DNA from: Tetracladium setigerum
Lineage: Eukaryota > Ascomycota > Leotiomycetes > Helotiales
Assembly: GCA_031472005.1 (NCBI GenBank)
Contig: PZJY01000006.1
Coordinates: 496,001-560,000 of the forward strand
DNA length: 64,000 bases
Direction of reading: 5' to 3'
A program made the translations under genes and the position numbers. Below are positions 37,304 through 48,252 of the stretch, piece after piece. Position 1 is the first letter of the stretch, and the number at the start of each line of letters is the position of its first letter. The notes beneath the pieces are model-generated. The model was not told the origin of the DNA. It made no database searches and saw only the letters and a list, made by a program, of their open reading frames with translations.

Positions 37304-38687
37304 TCAAGATTTTTGAACAGGCACCTGAATCATCCACTGCAATATCTCATACACAATCTGAGCAACAGCAATCCCCGTCGTCTCTGCCGCGTTATCATAA
37401 ATCGGGGTGAACTCCACCACATCGGCACCAATAATTTTCAACCCCGCATCAGCAAGTCCCTCAATGATAGTAAGAAGCTACACACCTTTACATCAGCACA
37501 ACATTCACTCACAACCATGAATATCCGCAAAAAAACTCACCTCTCTAGTCGTCCATCCACCCGGCTCAATCGTCCCCGTAGCGGGCGCAAATGCCGGATC
37601 CAAAACATCAATATCAACACTAAGATAAACAAACTGGTCCGTACCAACTCTCTCGACAATCTTCTTCACCACGCCCGCCGCTCCAATCCTATCGATCTCC
37701 CTGGCACGTACAAGCGAGAAGCCACAGCGCAAATCGTTGTTAAGATCGTAGTGCTCGTCAAAAAGCGTGCAGCGCGTGCCGAGATGCATGTTGGAGTTTT
37801 CGGAGAGGAGACCTTCTTCGTGGGCGATGTGAAGCATGGTTCCGTGGTTAACTTCGGCGTATTTGGTGATGCCGCCGCCGAGTTGTTTGGGGTCCCAGGT
37901 GTCGAGGTGGGAGTCGAAGTGGAGGACTGCTACGCGGCCCCAGGTTGAATGGAGTGCTCTGAGAATGGGCAGGGCTAGTTGTGGATGTTAGAAAATCATC
38001 TACTTCGAATGAAACCGGGGATTTTCTTTACTGATAGTGTGGTCACCGCCAATCGAGATGAATCTTGGTGCATCAGAAGCTGTGGTGTTTTTAGGAGCCT
38101 GCTTGTTCATTACTGCCATACCCTTCTCAAGCTCACGAATTGCAATGAGTTTATCGAACGGAGTGTTGTCAATATCACCGCAATCAACCAATTTGGCCCA
38201 ATTCTTGAATGGATTCACACGGCGATCGGTGCTATGCAATTTATCAACGAAGTTCAAAAGTTTCATCTGAGTGAGACGGCATACTTCCATCCAGCTATTG
38301 GACTCAACCTCCTCGCACCCTGCCTCGCACCATTTGGTCCAAATCTCGCTCCAGGACGATATGTGACGCCTAGATCAAAGGGATGTCCTACAATTCCGAT
38401 ATCAAAAGTACCATTTGAGGAGGCTGATGTACATTCAGTGTAGTCGAGATGAGCGAAAGTGGCTAGTCCTTCAAATTGGGGCCATCCTCGAAGCCAATCT
38501 TGCGATATGTTGGTGGGAGTGTTACTGGCTCTGGAAGTGAATTGATGTTGACTGCTTCTTGGCCGAATATAGAGGATTGGATAAAGTTTGAGACAGGCTT
38601 TGATGATGGCTGGTTTGCAATTACTGATTGCTTGGCTGAGATTGACTCGCTCAGAACGAGGAGAGATACAACAGCGTAAGCGAACAT
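37304..38687 (-). CDS. agmatinase-like ureohydrolase
   Basis: A binuclear manganese hydrolase of the arginase/agmatinase family, about 403 residues. Exons: 38687-38285, 38231-38032, 37974-37541 and 37477-37304. Metal and substrate blocks are complete: VTYRPGARFGPNGAR, SIGGDHTI, VLHFDSHLDTW (D-x-H-x-D) and YLSVDIDVLDPAFAPATGT. WPQFEGLATFAHL matches the lead-in segment of secreted or vacuolar fungal agmatinases. The best start, MFAYAVVSLLVLSESISA at 38687, looks like a signal peptide, but its frame stops at 38463, one base out of step with the conserved part. Either one base is missing between about 38470 and 38640, or the true first exon lies elsewhere. The enzyme would cut agmatine or a related guanidino compound to urea and an amine. 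Confidence 0.87.
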
Positions 38688-39455
38688 CGTGAGTAATGTA
38701 AACAGAAAATAAAAAGAAAAGATGGTTGATTGAACAAACACAACGACATTGTAGAAGTATATATTCCCCTCTTCAACGATATGCTGTGTACCGTGCCAGT
38801 CTTCTTTGGGAAGGTCCTGCCGAGATTGTTCAATTTCAATACGTCAAACAAATCCATCGATTGTCAAGCTTCATCCTCACCATCCTTTTTGATATTTGAT
38901 CCCATTCTGAATCGCTTCACAATTAAGTATTTGTTGACAATGTCAACCACAGCACAATGGCCTCGGTTCCAGCCAACGCTGGATAACACGGCTCGTCACG
39001 TTCTCTCTTTTTAGCCCCCACAGAATTCGTATTAGCCACCAATTACACAATATGCACGAAGCCTGTGAGCCGCGTCTTGTGGTCACCCATGTAAGCCTAT
39101 TCTCACCTCTCAATCGATTGCTATACGAATGAGGACATTGTTCTGTTTCGAAGTTACTCGGCCTCGTTCAGCCCTGTCGGCCCAGCGAATCATGACACCG
39201 CGGAAGCCGAGCTGAGATGTGATGTGGCACTTTCTCACCTGCATCTGCATACAGCCAGAACTTGACTCCTCAAATTCCACCCAAATGCGGTCTAGACTGG
39301 GGGCACGAGGCTGCAGCCCCAGATTTCAATCCTCGAGCTCTACCCAGCCGCCCCGTTTGTTGCTATATTCGTAGCTTATCAAGGTGAAAGCTATATATGA
39401 AGCTTGACTGCTCCATTTATCTCCATCGTCTTGATCTGACTTGCAGTGTGTTTTC
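38688..39455. promoter_or_regulatory. divergent promoter region
   Basis: About 770 bases between the agmatinase-like gene (minus) and the calpain gene (plus), expected to hold both promoters. No gene seen. Confidence 0.45.
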
Positions 39456-42412
39456 ATGTTTTCAAGTAGAAAACCTCTTCCCACAGCTTCTCGGACTTTC
39501 CCCATATCACCAAGTTCTAAGCCTCGTGCAATAAACATGGGCTCCAGCAATCCAGATGAAGACCTAGGTGGCTCCAAGCTAGGAGACAGAGAGGGCCGGA
39601 TTCTTCTCTTGCCATCCGATCCCATCAAGAAGACGAAGCACCAAGCACCACAAGACGCGATTGAGGAGTTCTGGTCCAAATTCAACACCAAGACCCCCGG
39701 AAAAGGTACGTGGCACGATCCACAAAAACCATGCCCCTCCCCAGCTAATACACCCCGCCTCTAGCATTCACCATCCTCCCCAAGAATGCCCACGCGAGAA
39801 AAGCAGCCGACAGTGTCCCCAAAGGCACAGTTGATGGAGAAAATGCAGTGGCAAGCTATGAAGAAGCCGCAAAAATATGCAGGGAGAAGGTTGCCAAGAT
39901 TGTGAAGGAGTGCCGTCGCGTCAACCAAAAATACCGAGATCCCCATTTCGATATTGAGTTTGATCTCAAATGGGGCATCAAGGACTGCCTTTCCATGCTT
40001 TCCGGAGATGAACCTAGCTGGTGGGAGAACTTCTCGCCTGGGTCCGTCAAGCGAGTTACGGACATCTTTGAGAATCCGCAGTTCTTCATCGCTGGTCCCA
40101 CTGCGAATGATATCCGACAAGGTAGAGATGGCGATTGTTGGTTTATGTCTGCTTTGTGTACGTTGGGTAATAAGGAGGGCTTGATTGAGAAGTTTGTGTG
40201 GCTCGTGATGAGCAGATTGGTGTGTATGGCTTTGTTTTCCATCGTGATGGAGAGTGGAGGTCAGAAGTCATCGATGACATGCTCTACCTGTCAAAACCTG
40301 ATTATGATGAGAGTTGGATCGAACGAAATCTGATTGAGGATATTCGACGAATCAACTCCGAAGAAGATTACCGCAAGATCTATCAGGTGAGCTGAATGGT
40401 GCTCTTGAAAATTCGGTAACTGACAATTTGTAGACAAACTCAGGTGCCTTGTACTTTGCTCAGTGTGAGGATCCAAATGAGACATGGCTTCCTCTGCTTG
40501 AAAAGGCCTATGCCAAAGCTCATGGTGTAGGTTTAATTTCCAAGTTTCTCAGGTCAGAGCTAATCAGTCGATTAGGATTATGGCGCAATTGAGGGCGGTT
40601 TCACTGGAGAAGGACTGGAAGATTTGACTGGTGGTGTCACCACTGAACTTTTCAGCTCCGATATTCTTGACAAAGAATACTTCTGGAAAGAGGAACTCTC
40701 CAAGGTCAACGATGAATACCTTTTCGGCTGCGCATCTGGTATCTTCTGGGGAAGAGGAACCAGAAAGGGTATTTACGAAGGTCACGCATATAGTATTATG
40801 CGGGCTGTTGAGATTGACGGCCAGAGACTTTGTTTGTTGAGAAACCCTTGGGGAGAGGGAGAATGGACTGGACCATGGAGTGAGTTTCCTCTATAACGAA
40901 TGTCGTTGGCAAATTCTAACGATTTTTAGGTGATGGATCAAAGGAATGGACAGCCGAGTGGATGACAAAACTTGATCATCGATTTGGTGATGATGGAGCG
41001 TTCTGGATGTCATATGACGATCTTCTAAAGAAGTATCAGACGTTCGATCGAACACGTTTGTTCTCCGATGAGTGGAAAGTCACTCAGCAATGGACTTCCT
41101 TGGAAATTCCATGGAGTGTGGACTACCATGACACCACCTTTACCTTTACCCTTGAGAAGAAGGCACCTGTGGTGATTGTTCTTTCACAGGTAAGAAAACT
41201 TTACCACAAACCAGGTACACCGCTAACAACTGATAGCTGGACAACCGCTACTTCAAAGGACTCGAGGGCGAGTATCGATATGAACTTTCCTTCCGAATTC
41301 ACAAAGCCGGCGAGGAAGAATACATCATTCGTAGCCACGGCAACTACTGGATGCGTCGTTCCGTCACCGCTGAACTAGAGCTTGAAGAGGGAGAGTACCA
41401 CGTCTTAATGCAAGTCAAGGCTACCAAAGACGAGTACGCCTACCCAGTCGAAGACGTCGTCCGCAAAAACGCCAAGGACAAGCGTGATAAACTCCTTAGA
41501 ATCGGACTCGCCTATGATCTCGCGCATGCCAAAGGAAATTTTGTTGAGACTGAGGAGGAGAAGAAGGCCAAGAAAGCGAAGGAGGAAGAGAAGAAGAATA
41601 AGGAGAAGAAGGAATTGAAGGAGAAATTGATGAAGGAGAAGCGTAGACGCAAGCATGTCGCTAACAAAGAGACTGTCAAGGAGAGACAAGCGAGAGCGAA
41701 ACGCGCCGCAAAGGCCAAAGCAAAGGCAGCTAGAAAGGCTGAGAAAGCAAAGGCAAAGGCCGAGGAAGAAGCCAAGAAAGCAAAGACAGAAGCCGAAAAG
41801 ACCAAAGAAGTCGAAAAGCCAAAGGAAGACGCCCCAGCAAAGCCAGAAGAAGCTAAAGTCGAAACCACCGACTCCTCTACCACCATTCCCCCAGCTGAGG
41901 GAAGCAAACCAGCCGAAGTTGAAGTTCCGGGCTCAAAACCGGAGGAAACTAAATCAACTGAACCACCCGCGCCCCTCCTCGTCGTTCCCATCCCATCATC
42001 CCCGACGCCCCATCCGATCTCGACGACGACGACGACGCTGAAGACGACTCTGATCTCGACTCCGTCGTCTCGGATATCTCCGACGGGTCATCGAAGAAGA
42101 ACTCGAGGCACTCATCCAAGCCGAGAAGGATAAACCTGTTGAGCCCGACCCAAATGCAGACGATGAAGAGGAGGATTTCCAGAAGAATCCATGGAATGCC
42201 ATTGCCGTTGTTGGATTGAGGGTTTATTGCAAGGGTGTGATGTAAGTGTGAAAGTTGTTAGACCGGTTGTTAAAGATGAGGAGGATAAGGATGGGAAGAA
42301 GGGAGTTGGAAGTGAGAAGAAACTGGATGTTGATGATAGTGCGAGGGATGCCACGAAGAATGAGGATAAGAAGAGTACCGGAAGTAGTGAGGGTAGTGGA
42401 GTGATTGTTTAG
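39456..42412 (+). CDS. calpain-family cysteine protease with Lys-rich tail, several frame breaks
   Basis: A calpain of about 900 residues. Exons: 39456-39705, 39765-40386, 40434-40526, 40576-40879, 40930-41189 and 41237-42412. Starts at 39456 and 39537 (MGSSNPDEDLGG) are both possible. The protease core is complete: GRDGDCWFMSALCTL holds the Cys, GHAYSIMRA the His and LRNPWGEGEWTGPW the Asn. A calpain beta-sandwich region follows (DNRYFKGLEGEYRYELSFR). A highly charged coiled-coil-like Lys/Glu/Ala tail runs from about 41557 to 41830, then an Asp-rich stretch and DFQKNPWNAIAVVGLRVYCK. Four single-base steps are needed to read it through: near 40192, in 41960-42004, at 42084-42087 and near 42234-42238. 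Each acts as one missing base, and total exon lengths agree with exactly four missing bases. The substrate is unknown; no MIT domain is seen, so this is not the PalB/Rim13 type. Confidence 0.88.
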
Positions 42413-42874
42413 GTTGTTCTTTACCTAAGATCCCTTGCCTTACCCTGCTGCCAACCTACTTGGGATGGTCATTGGGTCGATGCGTTTATTTGGCCCGAGA
42501 TATGGTATGGAAATGATTGAAATGATGGCACGTGATTGATATGCATCAAGAACGACATGTTACGATAATGACGGACCTATACGGAGTTTACTTGTTTTTA
42601 CTTCTCTCATCTCATCTCTAGATAGTTAACTTAGCAAACTGATGAAAATCTATCCTCTTTGACATACCTTCAAGTACCCATCCTGATGTTTAGGTAGGTT
42701 CTTCCCTCATGGAAACTTTGATCACGTTCGCCACACCGCCAATAGGTCAGAGAAGAACATGCTAAAAGCCAACAAGCTTCATCCACTATTCTCTCTCCCT
42801 CCCACATCCTCCTTATTCCTACGCAAAATACTCTGTAAATTTTCACTGCCTCCCTCCACCATCCCATTCAATCA
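42413..42874. other. intergenic region
   Basis: About 460 bases, calpain 3' UTR and promoter of the next small frame. Nothing else seen. Confidence 0.4.
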
Positions 42875-43307
42875 ATGGCTTCTCCTAATAATGAAATGAG
42901 CCTCATCGTTCGCTCCTTCCTCAACGCTCTGAAATCTCTCCACCCTCGTCCGTGCTCATCACGCAACCCCTTTTGCCCATCTTGTCTTTACAACATCAGA
43001 AAGCATGAGGAGGTAATAGCTTGTACGCTTTATCTTCAAATTAAAAGTTCACAATGTTAAAAAGGAATTACAGGGCCAGAAGATTCCTCGCAAGTCAAGT
43101 CGATATAGCCATTTAAATACCCTTCTCATGGTCACGACATCAAGTACACTTCAGTCCATACAAACGATGGCATACAGAGAGGAATGTAACATGGCACTCG
43201 TCCAGATCATATCATCCTCACTTACCGAAAATCCCGCTCGAGGTCCGTCAAAAAGTTGCACGGTACTGTCCAGAGTCTCTGTTGTGGAGACTCGCTTCTT
43301 GTGTTAG
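42875..43307 (+). CDS. possible small Cys-containing protein, unrecognised
   Basis: A weakly supported gene of 123 codons in two exons, 42875-43012 and 43074-43307. It begins MASPNNEMSLIVRSFLNALK and has a Cys group, PCSSRNPFCPSC, in the first exon. The donor gtaata and acceptor ttacag join in phase, and the second exon stays open to a TAG at 43305. The first exon reads like a conserved short protein start; the second has ordinary composition and no motif. I do not recognise the family. It could be a small metal-binding protein or a spurious frame. Confidence 0.35.
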
Positions 43308-43963
43308 ATGGGGTCAAGATATGTATGGACTAAACTGTGCCAGCGTGAACGTTTGCTGTCATTAGGAATGAATTGCTAAGTAAGTTCTTGCGAGCCAAAA
43401 ATAATTTGGTTGTGATTTCGCTTTGTTGAAATTGTTTCCATTGCCTTTCTTTCATTCTAGCGACGGGGAGCCCCTAGATTTCCTAGTGGTGACAGATTCG
43501 TCTGGGATAATAGAAATGGGTGAGACGTGGGGAAGAAAGGGTAGAGAGAGGATGCGAATGAGAGAGAGGGAGGGAGAGGCAGAGATAGAGAGATGTATTC
43601 GTCTAAGTAAGATAGAAGAAGTTGAGTGAAGCTCTCCGGTCTCACTTAAAGCTTACCTACCTACCTATCTAAAAGTGCCTGCCTAAATGCCTGATTTCTC
43701 AGATTTCTCAGACCCAACGACCCTTGTAAGGGTGAAACTGCCAGACACACCATGTTCTGCGTGATCTGCGAGCCTGCGAGGCTGTATTGGTTACCTATGT
43801 AGGTATGGTAGTACAAAAGGAACGGGAGAGTCACGAGCGACTCATGCCGTCGCCGTCGCCGTAGCCGTCGCTTGGCTTCCGAAACCTCAATTGTGAACCT
43901 CTTTTAAGTCCAACCTGCCCCACTACTCGGACTACTCCTTTCTACCTTACCTTACCTACAAAA
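43308..43963. other. intergenic region with GA-rich stretch
   Basis: About 655 bases. A GA-rich low-complexity tract runs from about 43535 to 43600, and CTAC/CTAT-like microsatellite bits lie near 43655. It should include the promoter of the next gene. Confidence 0.45.
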
Positions 43964-44551
43964 ATGGAAATCAAAAGATGGTCTCGAGCTACCGAGATCC
44001 GACGAATGACCGCAGCTCTTCCTGGAGCATCAGAGCATTGGGCGGCCAAGCCCTATTGGAATGAATTCAGCGTGAGTAGATTTAAAATTCTTTCCATTAT
44101 CATTGAATCTATTTAGTATCTACATAATTTATTGATATTAGTTTGCAAACTTGGGAAACACATCTAGGCTAATTACATTATTCTTATCTTACGTTATAGA
44201 AATGGCGCCGAGAGTTCCTGTCTAAGTTTGATATCTCAGACACACCAACGGAAACAGATAGGAGTGTTCTCATCCAGGCACTCATCACTTGGGTGCGCGA
44301 TGGGATGGGTCGTCAATGGTGTGCGGGTACGTGGGCAGAGTATCCTGGACTGGCAGATTGGCACGTCAATCAGTATCTGCGGTCGAAGCCGAAGAAGATT
44401 CCTCCGGATCCTGGTAATTATGTGTTTTTGCTCTCTATCAAGTTCGCATAAGAAAAAAATAGCTCGCTAACGAGACGAAGAAGTCTCAGCACCGAATAAT
44501 GAACCGAGCGCTACGGTGAAGTCGTACTATGATCCTGCCCGCGACTTGTAA
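43964..44551 (+). CDS. small Trp-rich conserved-looking protein, unrecognised
   Basis: A three-exon gene of 132 codons: 43964-44071, 44200-44413 and 44475-44551. All junctions keep phase and the last acceptor (taacgag) is the one that avoids an immediate stop. The protein begins MEIKRWSRATEIRRMTAALP and is rich in Trp and Arg, with HWAAKPYWNEFSKWRREFL, VRDGMGRQWCAGTWAEYP and WHVNQYLRSKPKKIPP; it ends YYDPARDL. There is no signal peptide or membrane segment. The exons are too short to show up in a simple open-frame scan. I do not know the family and propose no function. The even spread of conserved-type residues and the clean splicing argue for a real gene. Confidence 0.72.
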
Positions 44552-45115
44552 AATGGGGAATGGAAATCTTTGATCCTTGGAATCCGTGGGTGCGGGAGGA
44601 AGAAATTACTAGAATGTTATTAACCTACTTTCCGAAATTGTTGTGTGGTATCTCTCTGGTGATAGGGAAGTGAAGGAAAGCAAAAAGGAGAAAGAGAGGG
44701 GCTCGCACATTTCTCATCTGGTGGTGTGAAGTCGGATTCGAGGAGGATCGAATACACCTGGTCGGCGGTATATTACGGCGTTACTTGATACAGTGCTGTC
44801 TGTTATAACACAGCGTTTCATTCACGCTTCCCAAAAATTCTTCTTTAGATATATGAATGGGTTATATCTCTATCTCTGTTTGGAGTTTGTTGACTCTGGT
44901 TAAAACGCTAGAAACGTCTTGGAGTCAACTAAGGTATATAAGGATAAATATGAAAGCATCTCAAAAAAAGAGCTATAACATATGAAAAGGAAATTTAGTA
45001 GCTGCAAGCACAGCATTGCCCATTCGGAACAAAGAATTCCGCTTTTATTTCGTAATTTCATAATTTCATTTCCTATTTGTATCGTTGTCTGCTTACATGC
45101 CTGATAAAAGCCATA
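44552..45115. other. convergent 3' region
   Basis: About 565 bases between the small gene and the 3' end of the peroxin gene. No gene seen. Confidence 0.4.
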
Positions 45116-46725
45116 TCACGCAGCAACAGGAGTAACATACTTCCTCTTAACCAGCCTCACCCACCTCCTCCTCCTCCACTCACCCCTCCTGCCCCGCCCC
45201 TCACTCTCGGCCTCACTTCCCCTCCCAACTGGGCAAGGCTTTCGCCTTGGCCTTTCCCTTTCCCTTCCCCCACGTGCCTCTTCCCGAATCTCCATACGCC
45301 AAATTATCATCAAAAGGATCGTTATTCCCATAGTCGTCATACTCATATCTGATATCATATACCCACCTCTCTCCTTCCGTTTCAACCTCGACGCCAGTAA
45401 TGATGCGTTCCTCTACCCATTCGCGCGACCAGAGATCTAAAGCCCATTTCTTTTCACTCCATTCCCAGCCTTTGGGTGGAGAGACGTCTTCAAAGAATCG
45501 TGTCCCTTTGGGACGTTCACTGCGCACTCTCTCGATGGAGAGGGGGTCGTAGGGAGACGATGAGAAGAGCCATGATTGCCATTCACCTGATCCGGTTTGT
45601 TGGTATTGCAGCTCAAAGATCTCGACTTCTCTTGTTTCTGGCGAGCTGTCTAATATGATATCATTTGCTATCCACGTGTCAAGCCAGCTCTTGGCTTGTT
45701 CTTTGTGTGGCACGATGAGCTGTTTATGTGTGTAGATCATCTTCCGTTGGATTGTGGGATGACCGAGACATGTTATACCCCAGCCGGTGGTGAGGAAGAG
45801 AAAGCGCCATGGAAGGAGATGGGAGGCAATGAAGAGGACGAGGGAGATGACGCACGTGAAGAGGAAGAGCGTGGATGATAGAGGTTCGTTGCTGAAATTG
45901 GTGGGGGGTGTGAGGAGAGCTATGATTTGGTCATGCACGATGCTGAAATCCTCCATGCAGTTTTGGAGGTCCCGCATGTTGCGGAAGAAGTCTTTGGAGA
46001 GTTCTTTGACGGGCTTGACGGTTGGTGCTGGGGCGATGGGAGGCCCCGCGGTGGAGTAGCGGAAGGAGGAGGAGTTGGCAGAGGTGAGGGGAGTTATAGT
46101 TTGTGGTTGGGCAGGGTGTCGTGCAATGAATGAAGGTATGAGTAGGGCGAGGAGAACGAGAACAAGCGGTAGGACGGAGAGGAGGTATGGGTCAAGACAA
46201 ATGAAGGAGTATATGGCGAGGAAGGAGATAGTATGAGTTGGTGTATTCCATGACAGCAGGCGAACCACTTTGGCTTGGAAGACAAACACCACTCCTATTC
46301 GAGAATTGAATCGACGAAAGTTGGCTGACATGGTGGGGATGGAGAAGGAAGGTCTAACAATGAAGTCTGGAGTGCCGAGGTCTGCATCTTGACTTGAGGT
46401 CGGGTCTGCGAGGGGGATTACTTGTTGGAGTAACCTGAAGAGTGTATGTATTAGCAAGGTGTAAATATAATCTCATCTCGAGTCTATAGGTATAGTACTT
46501 CTCCAATAGTCGGTCCTGCATTGAGCTTCCACCTTCTGACGACTTGTTCTGCGCTTTGCGTAGATTGTCTCGAAGATCTTGACTTTTGCGCTTGAAGCGA
46601 TCTCTCTTTCGTTCTCGTTCCGAAGGCGATATAGATTCGACGTCGGATGAGTCGGCCGGGTCAACGACGAGAAGAGGTATTGGCTCATCGCGATTGACGA
46701 ACGCGTCAGCGGTGAATTCGTCCAT
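45116..46725 (-). CDS. integral peroxisomal membrane peroxin with dysferlin domain (Pex24/Pex28-32 family)
   Basis: A membrane protein of about 514 residues in two exons, 46725-46499 and 46434-45116. The N terminus is acidic, then basic (ERERKRDRFKRKSQDLRDN). MQDRLLEK joins LLQQVIPLADP over the intron, the usual start of the Pex24-domain family. Hydrophobic segments cluster at residues 150-185 (LLSVLPLVLVLLALLIPSFI) and around SSTLFLFTCVISLVLFIAS and RFLFLTTGWGITCLG. The C-terminal dysferlin domain has DVSPPKGWEWSEKKWALDLW, EWVEERI and GERWVYDIRYE, then GEWRRRRWVRLVKRKYV. Between KALPSWEG and GSEAESEG one base too many (C run 45219-45222) shifts the frame; removing one restores it. In yeasts such proteins control peroxisome number and size and link peroxisomes to the ER. 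Confidence 0.87.
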
Positions 46726-48252
46726 CGTGGGCGGAGTAGGATCGAGGGGTTGGTCCTTCGTGTTGGACGACGTCTTCTAGCTTGAAAGGCTCTGCATAGG
46801 TAGCTTTGTCGAAGGTCGGCGGAAAGACTGTGTGCGATCAAAGTAGATAGGAATAGGGGAAGATCAACGAAGAGAAAGATATTGAAATAAAGTAGGTATA
46901 TATAATAGATAAAGATAGAAGTATACTTGGACTTGGACGTGGTGGTTTGGTTTGTGTGGTGGTGAGTGATGCGATAGCACATGCGAAATCCAGATTCCGG
47001 GGAAGTCAAGCGCTGCTACCAACCGGAGACCCTGACCATCGTCACCGGTTCACGTTTTGCTGCCTCTGCATCCACTCACTCACTCCCATACAGAATAACT
47101 TCCATATAACCATTTCAGGAGAGCATCTTTGATAGCCATCCACTATGACCTTTCTCCTTCTTTTCGCTTTCTCCAACCTCTTCCCCAACTTCTTCTTCTT
47201 CTTCTTCTCACATCAAATAATAGGCAAAATGAAATGACGTCTGTGAAGTGCCGGCCTCGGGAGATATCCATCTCACAACACCACACCACCACCCACTCCT
47301 TGGAGCGCATTAAGGAGGAAATAGAGCCGCCGGGCTAGGCCAGGAAGAGGCGTCTGTTCTAGCCCAAGACCCCTTTTTGGCGATGGAGACATGTCACGGT
47401 TTACGCCGCCGTGATTGGCGAGGGAAGAAACAATTCTCAAAGTCTATTAGTTTTAAGGCGTTCCACCTTCTCATATTAATCTTTGGGGTGTCGAGGCTGT
47501 CTCAGCGGTGAAAGTAAGTTGTGTCGCGGTGCTGTGCTGTACCGTACAGGAGGGAGAGAGAGATACCCGTCTATAGCATAACAACAATGAAGATATATAA
47601 CTTTGGATATCTCCTGTTGCCAGGGTGCGAGAGCCAGTCATTATTCATGTCTGTGAATTCATTTATCCAAGCATCAAAACAAAAACAAATCAAGCACCTT
47701 CAGGGGGTCAAGTGGAAATCTGATTGGGCCTCAGCCGTCCAAGCTCTCTGTCCTGTCCCAACACAGGAGGTTGCCGTACCGATCAATCAATCAATGTTCT
47801 GCTTTCTGTCTCTGTCTCGAGGAGTTGCCCTTCAACACCCATTATTTTGTACTGCTGTTGCTGCTGTTACTTTACCACCTACTGCATGTTCCTGGCTCTC
47901 CCAGTACCTGCATCACCATCACCGACCAGTATTGTTTGTTTGTTTCTACCTCCTATACTCGAGGTTTTGCCAGGCCACGAAGAAGGCCATATATCCCCCA
48001 TCCCATATCGCTCGATCATATCCACCTCCCTCCGCGCATTATTTCTTTCGTCGACCTCCACCACGCCCAGACCAGCTATTTCACGCAACAACACGGCACC
48101 CCCGACGACGAGCCAGCTTCTCTCCTCGCCAGAGATGAGATGACCTGTTGATTCCCGAAGGATTGGGCCGACTGTAGGAAGTTGGAAAGAGGAAAAAGGA
48201 AATAGGGAGCAGTCGCCAATCCAATCTCCCTTCGCACGTCCCGCTCGTCGCT
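46726..48252. promoter_or_regulatory. long divergent promoter region
   Basis: About 1.5 kb between the peroxin (minus) and the DYRK kinase (plus). It has pyrimidine-rich tracts on the plus strand, including a CTT microsatellite. Several overlapping plus-strand frames at 47.5-48.15 kb mutually conflict and carry no motifs; I take them as the kinase 5' leader or spacer. Confidence 0.5.
47189..47209. repeat. CTT trinucleotide microsatellite
   Basis: Six to seven CTT units in a row, inside a longer pyrimidine-rich stretch upstream of the kinase gene. Confidence 0.85.
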